The position numbers and the translations under genes are program-made. This document shows positions 1-8,459 of a stretch of DNA of 29,589 nucleotides, piece by piece. The notes under the pieces were generated by a model. The model searched no databases, was not told the DNA's origin, and saw only the letters and a list, made by a program, of their open reading frames with translations. The DNA is taken from contig JBDSJC010000119.1 in NCBI GenBank assembly GCA_039917655.1, positions 1 through 29,589 of the forward strand, given 5' to 3'. Source of the stretch: PNKC01 sp039917655 (GTDB lineage Bacteria > Chloroflexota > Dehalococcoidia > Tepidiformales > Tepidiformaceae). Each line of letters begins with the position of its first letter. Position 1 is the stretch's first letter.

Positions 1-152
1 AGAACCTCGCCCTTGCGGGGGATGCCGGTGGGCAGGACTACATCGAAGGCGGAGGTGCGGTCCGTCGCAACGATCAGCATCTTGTCGCCAAGATCGTAGG
101 TGTCGCGCACCTTGCCGCGGTAGGTTCGATCCGGGAGGTTCGATTCGAGCAT
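1..152 (-). CDS. purC: Phosphoribosylaminoimidazole-succinocarboxamide synthase (SAICAR synthetase), N-terminal part only
   Basis: Ligates aspartate to CAIR using ATP, the step before PurB in purine synthesis. Only the first 50 or so codons lie in the window; the rest runs off the left edge. The visible N-terminus contains GKVRDTYDLGDKMLIVATD followed by RTSAFDVVLPTGIP, the glycine-rich nucleotide-binding start typical of PurC. The ATG at 152-150 lies 4 bases past the stop of the upstream membrane-protein gene, so purB, the membrane protein and purC probably form one transcript. This ATG is chosen because the conserved N-terminus begins 11 residues later, as usual for the family. Not complete here because of the window edge, with no sign of damage. 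Confidence 0.93.
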   Translation of the reverse strand, partial: MLESNLPDRTYRGKVRDTYDLGDKMLIVATDRTSAFDVVLPTGIPRKGEV

Positions 153-156
153 TACA

Positions 157-984
157 TCAGTCACTTTTGCGCCCCGAAAGGTTGAGATAGAGCAGCGTGG
201 TCGCTGTGGTTACGTAGCAGAAGATTGGGATCAAAACGATCGCGAGGACCATTGTGCCAACGGCATTGGCCGCCAGAGTTGGACCTCTGCTGGTCCCAAC
301 AACCGCGAAGGGGATTGAGACTACCACCAGTGCGAGGGACCCGGCGAGGAGCATGAGCATGATCGCGGGGAGGGTGCCCAACAGCAGGCCGAGCAGGCGG
401 ATCACGTTGCCGCGCATCAGCGTCCAGCTCTCAGACATCGCCGCGCGCGGCCGTGGATCGTTCAAGGCAAAGCTGTGCAAAGTGAGCGCCAGCCTGAGCG
501 CCGCGAACAGCAAGACCAGCGGAGCCAGCACGGTGATCGAGGTGGCGAGAATTGCGAACCAGAGGGCGGCTGCGCCGAGCGCGATGACAAGCAGACCCCC
601 GAGGTGCGTGAACGACGGGTCCAGCAGTTCCGCGAGCGGCTTGCGCACGCCTTTGCGGGCGTCGCGCACGGCGATGATCGTGGAATTGAACCCGAGTGCG
701 AGGAACATGATCCAGATCCAGGCGACGACGACCAGGGCGAAGAGCAGGCCGCGCGGGCCATCCGCCAGCGCCTGGGCATCGAATGGGTGTAGCTGTTCCG
801 AATAGACGGTGGCGTAGAGCACCCAGGGCACGATGGCGCCGATGACGGCCAGCGGGACTTGGACGACCGCCATGGGCAACATTATAGGCTTCGCGTTGTG
901 GCGGAACAGGTCGCGAGCTTCGCGCAGCACTTCACGTACGCGGACGGGGGTTGAACCAGTCTGTGCGGCGGGCGGCGCCTGCAA
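157..984 (-). CDS. Multi-pass integral membrane protein of unknown function, between purB and purC
   Basis: A hydrophobic protein with about six membrane segments. After a short cytoplasmic lead (VREVLREARDLFRHNAKPI) come helices near PMAVVQVPLAVIGAIV, LLFALVVVAWIWIMFLALGF, LLVIALGAAALWFAILATSI, LLLGTLPAIMLMLLAGSLAL and AVGTMVLAIVLIPIFCYV. The lead and the SWTLMRGNVIRLLGL segment resemble the membrane domains of glycerophosphodiester phosphodiesterase-like and DUF975-like proteins; this is a resemblance of layout, not a firm family call. The start is uncertain: a GTG at 1035 would overlap purB by 49 bases. TTG at 984 follows GGGG by 8 bases and is preferred; a TTG at 990 overlaps the purB stop. 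Its place inside a purine unit suggests co-transcription, not necessarily a purine role. Confidence 0.75.
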   Translation of the reverse strand: MQAPPAAQTGSTPVRVREVLREARDLFRHNAKPIMLPMAVVQVPLAVIGAIVPWVLYATVYSEQLHPFDAQALADGPRGLLFALVVVAWIWIMFLALGFNSTIIAVRDARKGVRKPLAELLDPSFTHLGGLLVIALGAAALWFAILATSITVLAPLVLLFAALRLALTLHSFALNDPRPRAAMSESWTLMRGNVIRLLGLLLGTLPAIMLMLLAGSLALVVVSIPFAVVGTSRGPTLAANAVGTMVLAIVLIPIFCYVTTATTLLYLNLSGRKSD

Positions 985-986
985 GG

Positions 987-2279
987 TCAAAGCCCCAACC
1001 GGTCGAACGTTGCGCCGATGTTCGTCAGGTACCACCCGTAGTCGAACAGGGCGCGCAGTTCGCCTTCGTCCAGCCGGGATGTCACCTCGGGGTCGGCCAG
1101 GAGCAGGCCGAGGAAGTGAGTGTGCTTTTTCCAGGCGACCATCGCGTTTCGCTGGACGATCTTGTAGGCGTCCTGGCGGCTGAGCCCGGTTTCGATCAAC
1201 GCGAGCAGCACGCGCTGGGAGAAGACAAGACCGAAGGAACGCTCGAGGTTCTCTTTCATATGCTCCGGATAGACCGTCAGCCGCTCCATCACGCCGGTGA
1301 AGATAGTGAGGATGTAATCGAGTACAAGCGTGGCGTCTGGGAAGACGATGCGTTCCGTGGACGAATGGCTGATGTCGCGTTCGTGCCAGAGGGCGATGTT
1401 CTCCATGGAGGTGACGGCGTAGCCCCGCAGCACCCGGGCGAGCCCGGTCACGCGCTCGCAGAGCTCCGGGTTGCGTTTGTGCGGCATCGCGCTCGAGCCC
1501 GTCTGGCCTTCATCGAACGGCTCTTCGGCTTCACGCACCTCGGTTTTCTGAAGGGCGCGAATCTCGGTTGCGAACTTCTCCAGCGAAGCGCCAATGATCG
1601 CCAATGTGGTGACGAACTGGGCATGACGGTCACGCTGGATGACCTGCGTCGAGGCGTTTTCGATGCCCAGCCCAAGGGTCTCGCAGACGATCTCTTCGAG
1701 CTCGGGCGGGCATGATGCGTGCGTCCCCACCGTGCCGCTGATCGCACCAACGGCGATCGCCTCGCGGGCGGACTCCAGACGCTTGCGGTTGCGCCGCATC
1801 TCGTCCACCCAAACCGCGAGCTTCAACCCGAAGGTTGTGGGCTCAGCGTGTACTCCGTGGGTGCGGCCGGCGCAGAGGGTGTCGCGGTAGCGCACGGCCT
1901 GTCTCTCGAGCACCGCCGAGAGCTTGTCGATGTCCGCTAACAGGAGGTCGCAGGCGTCCCGCAATTGCAGCCCAGTCGCCGTGTCCCAGACGTCAGAGCT
2001 GGTCAAGCCGAAGTGGACGTAGCGTCCCTCCTCGCCCAGAGATTCGGCCACTGAGCGAAGGAACGCGGTCACGTCGTGGTGCGTGATAGCGATGTACTCG
2101 TTGATCTTGTCCACGCTGAACGAGGCATCTCGCCGGATCTTTTGGGCCGCTTCGTCCGGGATCTGGCCCAATTTGGCCCACGCTTCGCAGGCGGCAACTT
2201 CCACATCCAGCCAGCGCTGAAACTTCGCCTGGTCGCTCCAGAGGGCGGCCATCTCAGGCCGGGAGTAGCGAGGGATCAT
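987..2279 (-). CDS. purB: Adenylosuccinate lyase
   Basis: Cleaves SAICAR to AICAR plus fumarate, and adenylosuccinate to AMP plus fumarate, acting twice in purine synthesis; the family is a cytosolic homotetramer. The 430-residue protein has the fumarase/aspartase superfamily signature GSSAMPHKRNPE at about residues 261-272, including the mobile-loop catalytic Ser263. It also has TSSDVWDTA near 93-101 and the RTHGVHAEPTTFG segment with the conserved His141. Length matches the short bacterial PurB type. The ATG at 2279 is supported by the N-terminus MIPRYSRPEMAALWSD, characteristic of the family, and by a TAGGAGA Shine-Dalgarno site about 11 bases upstream. It is first in the unit purB, membrane protein, purC. 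Confidence 0.97.
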   Translation of the reverse strand: MIPRYSRPEMAALWSDQAKFQRWLDVEVAACEAWAKLGQIPDEAAQKIRRDASFSVDKINEYIAITHHDVTAFLRSVAESLGEEGRYVHFGLTSSDVWDTATGLQLRDACDLLLADIDKLSAVLERQAVRYRDTLCAGRTHGVHAEPTTFGLKLAVWVDEMRRNRKRLESAREAIAVGAISGTVGTHASCPPELEEIVCETLGLGIENASTQVIQRDRHAQFVTTLAIIGASLEKFATEIRALQKTEVREAEEPFDEGQTGSSAMPHKRNPELCERVTGLARVLRGYAVTSMENIALWHERDISHSSTERIVFPDATLVLDYILTIFTGVMERLTVYPEHMKENLERSFGLVFSQRVLLALIETGLSRQDAYKIVQRNAMVAWKKHTHFLGLLLADPEVTSRLDEGELRALFDYGWYLTNIGATFDRLGL

Positions 2280-2315
2280 GTGGCGGGTTGTCTCCTATTG
2301 GCTGGGGAAAGGTCA

Positions 2316-2324
2316 ATGATACCA
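2316..2324 (-). promoter_or_regulatory. Candidate extended -10 promoter for the purB unit
   Basis: Reading the minus strand, TGG-TATCAT is an extended -10 box (TGn plus TATnnT) 37 bases before the purB ATG, leaving room for the TAGGAGA ribosome site. No clear -35 is seen, as is usual with extended -10 promoters. It is back to back with the promoter of the small plus-strand membrane gene. Confidence 0.4.
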
Positions 2325-2361
2325 GCGCCCCGCACACGGGCACGTGGAGGCACACTGTCGC

Positions 2362-2367
2362 TAGAAT
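2362..2367 (+). promoter_or_regulatory. Candidate -10 box of a leaderless promoter
   Basis: TAGAAT ends 6 bases before the ATG at 2374, so transcription would begin at or next to the start codon. No convincing -35 is present. The spacing equals that seen at other genes in the window, which is the main support. Confidence 0.35.
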
Positions 2368-2373
2368 CCGGTC

Positions 2374-2626
2374 ATGCCTCGCCGATTGCTCTATGCCTTG
2401 GGCGGCGGTGCCATTGGCGCCATCGCGGGTTTTTTTTCTGGCCTGTGTGATCATACTTGTGGGCGCCGGCGTCTTTTGGTTGTTCATCTTCGGAGATGAC
2501 ATCTGGCCCGCATCAGCGGAGAACGCTTTGGCGGCGTTCGGGGGCCTCATCTGGCTGCTCGGCGTCGTGGTCGGTGGGATCGCAGGTTGGAAGCGCGCAG
2601 TCGAAACGGAAGCGAGACTCAGCTAA
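2374..2626 (+). CDS. Small two-helix membrane protein, interrupted by a +1 frameshift in a T8 run
   Basis: From the ATG at 2374 the frame reads MPRRLLYALGGGAIGAIAGFF, then enters eight Ts at 2430-2437 and soon stops at 2497. If the run held seven Ts, it would continue as FLACVIILVGAGVFWLFIF, then GDDIWPASAENALAAFGGL and IWLLGVVVGGIAGWKRAVE, to TAA at 2626. The result is an 83-residue protein with an N-terminal glycine-rich helix merged into one membrane span and a second span near residues 55-72. The fit on both sides of the run is too good for chance. Either the extra T is a sequencing error or recent mutation, or RNA polymerase slippage restores the frame. The 3' end overlaps purD, on the other strand, by 8 bases. 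Function unknown. Confidence 0.6.
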
Positions 2627-3881
2627 GAGCGATGTCTCGCCGGTACTGGGCGTCGGCGAAGGTGATTCGCGCCACGTTGTCGTACGCCTGCTTTCGGGCC
2701 GCCTCCAGAGTCGATGCCATGGCGACCACCGTGAGCACCCGCCCGCCATTGGTCACCAGACCGCGAACGTCGTCTTTAGTTCCGTTGTGGAAGACGAGCA
2801 CATCCGGGTCGATGTCGCCGAGCCCTTCAATGCGATAGGCGAGCTTGTAGGTCGCGGGGTAGCCGCCGCTTGCCATAACAACACCGACTGCAACGTCATC
2901 CGACCAGCGGATATCCACCTCGTCGAGGCGCCCCTCCGCCGCCGCTTTGCAGACCTCGAAGAGGTCGCTCTGGAGGCGTGGCATCAGCACCTGCGTCTCC
3001 GGGTCACCGAGGCGGGCGTTTATCTCCACCACCTTCGGGCCGTCCGAAGTGACCATGATCCCGGGGTAGAGGGTTCCGTTGTAAGGCGCGCCGATTTCCC
3101 GCATCCCCTGCATGATCGGCTCGACGATTTCGCGGGTGATGCGCTCCGTCAGGGTGTCGTCCACCCGGAGGCTTGGGCTGTAGGCGCCGACGCCGCCCGT
3201 GTTGAGGCCGATGTCGCCGTCCTGCGCGCGCTTGTAGTCGGTCGAAGGCGGCATCAGCTTCGCCGTTTTGCCGTCGCAGAAGGCGTGGGTGCTTGTTTCC
3301 CAACCGGGCATGTCTTGCTCAATGACGACGGTGTCGCCCGCGCTGCCAAAGTCCCGGCGGACCATCACGATGTCCAGGGCGTTGAGCGCCTCGGCGAGAT
3401 CGTTGCAGCCGATCGCGCCCTTGCCCGCGGCGAGGCCGTTCGCTTTCACCCAGAGCTTCTGCTCAGGGATCGATTCGACGTATGTCCTGGCCTCTGCGTA
3501 CGCGCTGAACGTCCGTGCCGCGGCGGTCGGGATTCCGCGTTCGACCATGAACTGCTTGGCCCACGCTTTGCTCGCTTCCAATTGCGAGGCGGCTTGCGAT
3601 GGTCCGTAACAGAGGATGCCTGCCGCCTGTAGCCGATCAACCAGGCCGATGGGCTGGGGGTCGTCCATCGTCGCCAGGTAGAAGTCGATGCCGTGCTCTT
3701 TGGCGGCGCGGACGAGACCCTCGATGTCCTTTGGCTGTAACGGCAGGTTCGTCCCCACCAGCGCTGTCCCGGCGTTCCCGGGCGCGATAAAAATCTCATC
3801 GACGAGCGGGCTCTGGCGCAGCTTCCAGGCCACGGCATGCTCGCGTCCGCCCATGCCCACCAGCAGTACGCGAGCGCCCAT
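2619..3881 (-). CDS. purD: Phosphoribosylamine-glycine ligase (GAR synthetase)
   Basis: Joins glycine to phosphoribosylamine with ATP, the second step of purine synthesis. The 420-residue length is normal. An N-domain opens with ARVLLVGMGGREHAVAWKL, followed by GNAGTA. The ATP-grasp domain shows VKANGLAAGKG, NTGGVGAYSPS and GTLYPGIM, and the metal-binding NARLGDPETQVLMPRL. The ATG at 3881 starts directly before the conserved Rossmann strand and has GAGGTGG upstream; a longer reading to 3977 adds low-complexity sequence that overlaps guaA and is rejected. It lies 28 bases after guaA on the same strand, so the two are probably co-transcribed. The 3' end converges on the small frameshifted membrane gene. 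Confidence 0.97.
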   Translation of the reverse strand: MGARVLLVGMGGREHAVAWKLRQSPLVDEIFIAPGNAGTALVGTNLPLQPKDIEGLVRAAKEHGIDFYLATMDDPQPIGLVDRLQAAGILCYGPSQAASQLEASKAWAKQFMVERGIPTAAARTFSAYAEARTYVESIPEQKLWVKANGLAAGKGAIGCNDLAEALNALDIVMVRRDFGSAGDTVVIEQDMPGWETSTHAFCDGKTAKLMPPSTDYKRAQDGDIGLNTGGVGAYSPSLRVDDTLTERITREIVEPIMQGMREIGAPYNGTLYPGIMVTSDGPKVVEINARLGDPETQVLMPRLQSDLFEVCKAAAEGRLDEVDIRWSDDVAVGVVMASGGYPATYKLAYRIEGLGDIDPDVLVFHNGTKDDVRGLVTNGGRVLTVVAMASTLEAARKQAYDNVARITFADAQYRRDIALS

Positions 3882-3909
3882 CAGGCGCCACCTCTGGCGG
3901 CGAATCCCG

Positions 3910-5511
3910 TCATTCCCACTCGATCGTACCGGGCGGCTTGCTGGTGATGTCGTAGACCACGCGGTTGATGCCCTCAACCTCGTTCACGATGCGGTTCGAA
4001 ATTTTGCCCAGCAGTTCGTGCGGGAGGCGCGCCCAGTCGGCTGTCATGGCGTCGTCGGCAACCACTGCGCGGACGACGACCGCATATCCGTAGGTGCGGA
4101 AATCTCCCATAACACCGACGCTCTTGGTGTCGGTGAGCACCGCGAAGCTCTGCCAGAGTTCGCGGTAGAGGCCGGCGTTCGTCACTTCGTCCATGACGAT
4201 ACGGTCGGCAAGGCGGAGCATGTCGAGCTTGGGCTTCGTCACTTCGCCGATGATGCGGATGGCGAGGCCCGGCCCGGGGAATGGGTGTCGCCAGACCATC
4301 TCTTCGGGCAGGCCGAGAGCCTCGCCGATGCGCCGGACTTCGTCCTTGAACAGATAGCGGAGGGGCTCCACCAACCCGAGTTTCATGTCCGCGGGCAGCC
4401 CACCGACGTTGTGATGGGTCTTGATCTTCACGGAGCCGGTGCCGTGTGAGGCGCTCTCGATGACGTCCGGATAGAGCGTGCCCTGGCAGAGGAAGTTCGC
4501 GCCGTCGATCGCCCGCGCCTCGTGTTCGAAGATGCGCACGAAGGTGTTTCCGATGCGGATGCGCTTGGTCTCGGGGTTCGTGACCTCTGCGAGTTGTGAA
4601 AGAAACTGCTCTTCCGCTTCAACGTGGATCAGGTTGATGGCCATGTTTCGGGTGAAGACTTCGACCACGTCGGTGGCTTCGTTGAGTCGCAGGAGGCCGT
4701 TGTCCACGAAGATGCAGGTCAGTTGGTCGCCGATTGCACGATGGACAAGCGCAGCAGCGACTGCTGAATCGACGCCACCGGAGAGCCCGCAGATCACGCG
4801 CCCGTCGCCCACCTGTGCGCGGATGGCGGCGATGGATTCATCAATGAAGTTGCCTGACGTCCACGTCCCCTCGGCTTCGCAGACGCCACGAACGAAGTTC
4901 TGGAGGATGTCCTTGCCGCGTGGGGTGTGGACTACTTCCGGATGGAACTGGATGCCGTAGTACCGGCGGACGGGGTCGGCCATCACGGCGTAGGGCGAGT
5001 TGCCGGATCTGGCGAACGATTCGAATCCCGGCGGGATGGTTTCCAGGCGGTCGCCGTGGCTCATCCAGACGTTCAGTTCGTCCGGTAGGCCGGCGAGCAG
5101 CGGAGACTCGACCGAGCGCACGATAGTGGCTGGGCCGTATTCGCGCTCGGTGCCGGGCACCACCTTGCCGCCGAGCTGGTGGGCCATCAGCTGCATGCCG
5201 TAGCAGACGCCGAGCACCGGCAGGCCGGAGTCCCAGACCCATTGTGGCGCCAGCGGTGCACCGTCGTCGTAGACGCTGTTCGGGCCGCCCGAGAGGATGA
5301 TGCCGCGCACGTCCAGACCGTTGACTCGCTCGGCGGGGGCAGTGAACGGGAGCACTTCGCAGTAGGTGTTCAGCTCGCGCACGCGTCGCGCGATGAGCAT
5401 GGTGAACTGAGAGCCGAAGTCCAGGACTACGATCGTCTCGTGGCCTTTTGCGGGATCGAAGGCAGGTGTCGGCTGGGATTCGGTGGGAGCGTCCGGCATC
5501 TCTAAAACCAT
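3910..5511 (-). CDS. guaA: GMP synthase (glutamine-hydrolysing)
   Basis: Converts XMP to GMP with ATP, using ammonia from glutamine. The class I glutamine amidotransferase domain has the nucleophile elbow GVCYGMQ (Cys103) and the His/Glu pair in QFHPEVVHTPRG (His190, Glu192). The ATP-pyrophosphatase domain has the PP-loop CGLSGGVDSA at about 241-250. The dimerisation domain ends with the family-typical DITSKPPGTIEWE. At 533 residues it is about 20 longer than usual because of a polar N-terminal tail. The ATG at 5511 is preferred over a TTG at 5541 and an ATG at 5499, because a good promoter places the transcript start at this ATG. It is first in a guaA-purD unit. Confidence 0.97.
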   Translation of the reverse strand: MVLEMPDAPTESQPTPAFDPAKGHETIVVLDFGSQFTMLIARRVRELNTYCEVLPFTAPAERVNGLDVRGIILSGGPNSVYDDGAPLAPQWVWDSGLPVLGVCYGMQLMAHQLGGKVVPGTEREYGPATIVRSVESPLLAGLPDELNVWMSHGDRLETIPPGFESFARSGNSPYAVMADPVRRYYGIQFHPEVVHTPRGKDILQNFVRGVCEAEGTWTSGNFIDESIAAIRAQVGDGRVICGLSGGVDSAVAAALVHRAIGDQLTCIFVDNGLLRLNEATDVVEVFTRNMAINLIHVEAEEQFLSQLAEVTNPETKRIRIGNTFVRIFEHEARAIDGANFLCQGTLYPDVIESASHGTGSVKIKTHHNVGGLPADMKLGLVEPLRYLFKDEVRRIGEALGLPEEMVWRHPFPGPGLAIRIIGEVTKPKLDMLRLADRIVMDEVTNAGLYRELWQSFAVLTDTKSVGVMGDFRTYGYAVVVRAVVADDAMTADWARLPHELLGKISNRIVNEVEGINRVVYDITSKPPGTIEWE

Positions 5512-5516
5512 GATTG

Positions 5517-5545
5517 AAGGTACCAAACGGGCGGGCTGCAATCAA
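5517..5545 (-). promoter_or_regulatory. Promoter of guaA-purD, apparently leaderless
   Basis: On the minus strand TTGATT (5545-5540) and TACCTT (5522-5517) are separated by 17 bases, a good sigma-70-type pair. The -10 ends 5 bases before the ATG at 5511, so the first transcribed base would be at or just before the A of that ATG. No Shine-Dalgarno sequence is present. This decides the guaA start. Confidence 0.6.
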
Positions 5546-5593
5546 AGCATGCGACGTAACGCACGGAGAGCCCGGACAGGATTCGCGGTGTCG

Positions 5594-5599
5594 TAGAAT
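5594..5599 (+). promoter_or_regulatory. Candidate -10 box before the tandem antitoxin-like genes
   Basis: TAGAAT ends 6 bases before the ATG at 5606, the same arrangement as before the gene at 2374. A poor -35 (CGGACA, 5573-5578) lies 15 bases upstream. It is divergent from the guaA promoter. Confidence 0.35.
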
Positions 5600-5605
5600 G
5601 AGCGC

Positions 5606-5818
5606 ATGACGGCGAAAGAAGCACTCTGCGAACGAGTCGAATCACTGACCGAAGACGAGGCAGCGGAACTGCTCGATCGGCTGGAATGGGAATCGAGTGA
5701 GGGAGAGGTACCCACCCCAGAACGGGTAGCGGAAATGCTGGCGGGTAAAGCCGAGTTCGAGCGGGGCGAGTTTATGGATGGCGAGGAGTTCCCGCGCGCT
5801 CGCGGGTTGGCCGTATGA
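5606..5818 (+). CDS. Small antitoxin-like protein, first of a tandem pair
   Basis: A 70-residue acidic protein. Residues 1-30, MTAKEALCERVESLTEDEAA followed by ELLDRLEWES, predict a helix-turn-helix-like or dimerisation helix pair. Then follow a TPERVAEMLAGKAEFERGEF segment and a short tail. This layout is seen in small addiction-module components that pair with RelE/ParE- or PIN-type toxins. No toxin gene adjoins it. Its stop overlaps the ATG of the next gene (ATGA, 5815-5818), whose first 30 residues are nearly the same, so the pair arose by duplication and is probably translationally coupled. The antitoxin role is inferred from size, composition and layout only. Confidence 0.6.
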   Translation: MTAKEALCERVESLTEDEAAELLDRLEWESSEGEVPTPERVAEMLAGKAEFERGEFMDGEEFPRARGLAV

Positions 5819-6156
5819 CCGCCAAGGAAGCACTGAAGGAACGCATCGACTCGCTCAACGAGGAGGACGCCGCCGAACTCCTCGACCGCCTTGAATGGGA
5901 GTCGACCGAGGAAGAGATCCTCACGCCGGAACAGTGGGCGAGAGTGCAAGAAGGTGAGCGGCAGATTGCCGTCGGCGATGTGGTGCATGCCTCGGCGTTT
6001 ATGTGTACCACGAAGATTGACGCCCCTGCGCCCGGGCTGTCTATCGGCCGCCGCGGAGCGGGCCCTCACCCCCGCCCCTCTCCCATTGCGATTGGCGAGG
6101 GGGGACGGGAACGTAGGCCGCGGAGAAGCGGTTCGCCGCCCCAGGCGACGCGGTAG
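5815..6156 (+). CDS. Second antitoxin-like paralogue, with a foreign C-terminal extension
   Basis: The first 65 or so residues (MTAKEALKERIDSLNEEDAA, ELLDRLEWES, then LTPEQWARVQEGERQIAVGD) match the preceding gene closely. After VVHASAFM the frame leaves the family pattern and runs through about 45 residues rich in Pro, Arg and Gly. These are encoded by a GC-rich hairpin repeat at 6059-6116, and the frame stops at 6156. I infer that the native C-terminus, and perhaps a following toxin gene, was lost when the repeat arrived. The stop directly abuts the GTG start of the TsaC gene. Function as an antitoxin is unproven, and the protein may no longer be active. Confidence 0.55.
   Translation: MTAKEALKERIDSLNEEDAAELLDRLEWESTEEEILTPEQWARVQEGERQIAVGDVVHASAFMCTTKIDAPAPGLSIGRRGAGPHPRPSPIAIGEGGRERRPRRSGSPPQATR
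6050..6125 (+). repeat. Short hairpin repeat flanked by 9-bp direct repeats
   Basis: GCCGCGGAG occurs at 6050-6058 and again at 6117-6125. Between them lies a C-rich then G-rich segment that can fold, with CCCTCTCCCA at 6077-6086 facing TGGCGAGGGG at 6093-6102 with few mismatches. The layout resembles a dispersed REP/MITE-type element with a target duplication. Whether it recurs in this genome cannot be seen here. Confidence 0.45.
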
Positions 6157-6804
6157 GTGGGCTCTCCGCCGACCGAAGCTTCGCTTGAAGCTTGCGCCGC
6201 CCATCTCGCTGCCGGCCGACTCGCCATCCTCCCGACCGACACCGTCTACGGCATCGTTGCGGACGCCTCTAACGAGGCGGCCGTGCGCGCCATCTACGAG
6301 GCAAAAGGCAAGGGCGTGGACGCTCCGCTTCAGCTTCTGTTCGGTCCTTCAGTGGCGCAGCTGAGTGAGTTCGCCGAGCTGAATCACCCGGCCGAACTGT
6401 TGGTCAAGGAACTCGGTCCAGGAGGCTGGACGATTGTCGTGGCCGCGAAGACCGGCTGGTCAAGCGCCGCGCTTGCCGGTGGCTCGACTGTTGGTTTCCG
6501 CATTCCTGATTCATCGACGGTGCATCGCGTGGTCGAACTCCTGGGCGGGCCGTTGGCGGCCTCCAGCGCGAATCGCCACGGTGGCGCGAGCCCCATAACC
6601 TGCGCCGAAGCCGTTGCGCAGGTGGGTGAGTTCTGTGCTTGCGCGCTCGACGGCGGGGCCACCGCCGCGGCGCTCGACTCCACCGTCATCGACTGTTCAG
6701 GCCCGGAGGTCCGGATCCTGCGTGAAGGCGCGGTAGACCGCCGGACCATCGCTCGTATACTGGGTTTGCCCAGCATCCTCGTCCTCAGGAGCGTCCGCCC
6801 GTGA
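6157..6804 (+). CDS. tsaC: L-threonylcarbamoyladenylate synthase (TsaC/YrdC domain)
   Basis: Makes threonylcarbamoyl-AMP from threonine, bicarbonate and ATP for the t6A modification of tRNA at A37. The 215-residue protein is a single YrdC domain with the early ILPTDTVYGIVADA motif (about 24-37), a lysine-rich EAKGKG segment, TVGFRIPD and LAASSANRHGGAS, all conserved in the family. It ends with a normal DSTVID...ILREGAV strand and lacks the extra Sua5 domain. The only plausible start is GTG at 6157, directly after the previous stop, with no strong ribosome site. It opens the plus-strand unit that continues through miaA, itself an A37 modification gene. Its stop overlaps the rpiB start (GTGA). 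Confidence 0.92.
   Translation: MGSPPTEASLEACAAHLAAGRLAILPTDTVYGIVADASNEAAVRAIYEAKGKGVDAPLQLLFGPSVAQLSEFAELNHPAELLVKELGPGGWTIVVAAKTGWSSAALAGGSTVGFRIPDSSTVHRVVELLGGPLAASSANRHGGASPITCAEAVAQVGEFCACALDGGATAAALDSTVIDCSGPEVRILREGAVDRRTIARILGLPSILVLRSVRP
6756..6761 (+). promoter_or_regulatory. Candidate internal promoter (-10 box) before rpiB
   Basis: TATACT inside the 3' end of tsaC, with TAGACC 16 bases upstream as a weak -35. It is followed at once by the perfect small palindrome CTGGG-TTTG-CCCAG (6760-6773), which lies around the predicted transcript start. AGGAG lies a suitable distance before the rpiB GTG. This could give rpiB-pgk and later genes their own transcript. Confidence 0.4.
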
Positions 6805-7261
6805 AACTTGCTTTCGGTGCCGATCACGCCGGCTACCAGCTCAAAGACCACCTCATCGCCTACGCCCGTGGCCTTGGCCACGACGTGCGCGACTTCGGCA
6901 CGAGCGGCCCGGCCAGCGTCGACTACCCAGATTTCGCGGTCCCGGTCGCGAACGAAGTGGTGGCCGGGCGCGTGGATCTCGGCGTCGTAATCTGTAGCAA
7001 CGGTGTTGGCATCAGCATCACGGCGAACAAAGTGGTCGGTATCCGGGCGGCGCTCTGCTACACCAGCTGGGGGTCAGCGCGGGCGCGGATGCACACCAAC
7101 GCCAACGTCCTGGCGCTCGGTGGCCTGGAGATCGGTACGGCCATCGCCGAAGAGATCCTCAGCGCCTTTCTTACGAACGAATTCCAAGGCGGCCGCCACG
7201 AACGCCGCGTCAACAAGATGATGGATGTCGAGCGCACCGGCATCGCCGCCGGGTCGCCCAC

Positions 7262-7265
<4 letters not shown>
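6801..7265 (+). CDS. rpiB: Ribose-5-phosphate isomerase B
   Basis: Interconverts ribose 5-phosphate and ribulose 5-phosphate in the pentose phosphate pathway. The 154-residue length and motifs fit the RpiB/LacAB family: FGADHAGYQLK at the start, DYPDFAVPVA, GVGISITANKVVGIRAALCY, and the MHTNANVLALGG loop. The stretch before the glycine loop reads ICSNGVG where many family members have CGTGIG; the cysteine is kept but the next residues differ, so substrate range could differ too. It starts with GTG overlapping the tsaC stop, and its own stop overlaps the pgk GTG. The last 20 residues are a typical divergent tail. Context with pgk, apgM and tpiA supports central carbon metabolism. Confidence 0.94.
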
Positions 7266-8458
<1,193 letters not shown>

Positions 8459-8459
8459 G

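Noticed and set aside
2457..3632. Open frame of about 390 codons on the plus strand opposite purD
   Set aside because: purD on the other strand explains the region completely, and the translation has no family pattern.
3882..3977. N-terminal extension of PurD
   Set aside because: It overlaps the end of guaA, has no homology-like features, and the Rossmann strand starts at the ATG at 3881, which has its own ribosome site.
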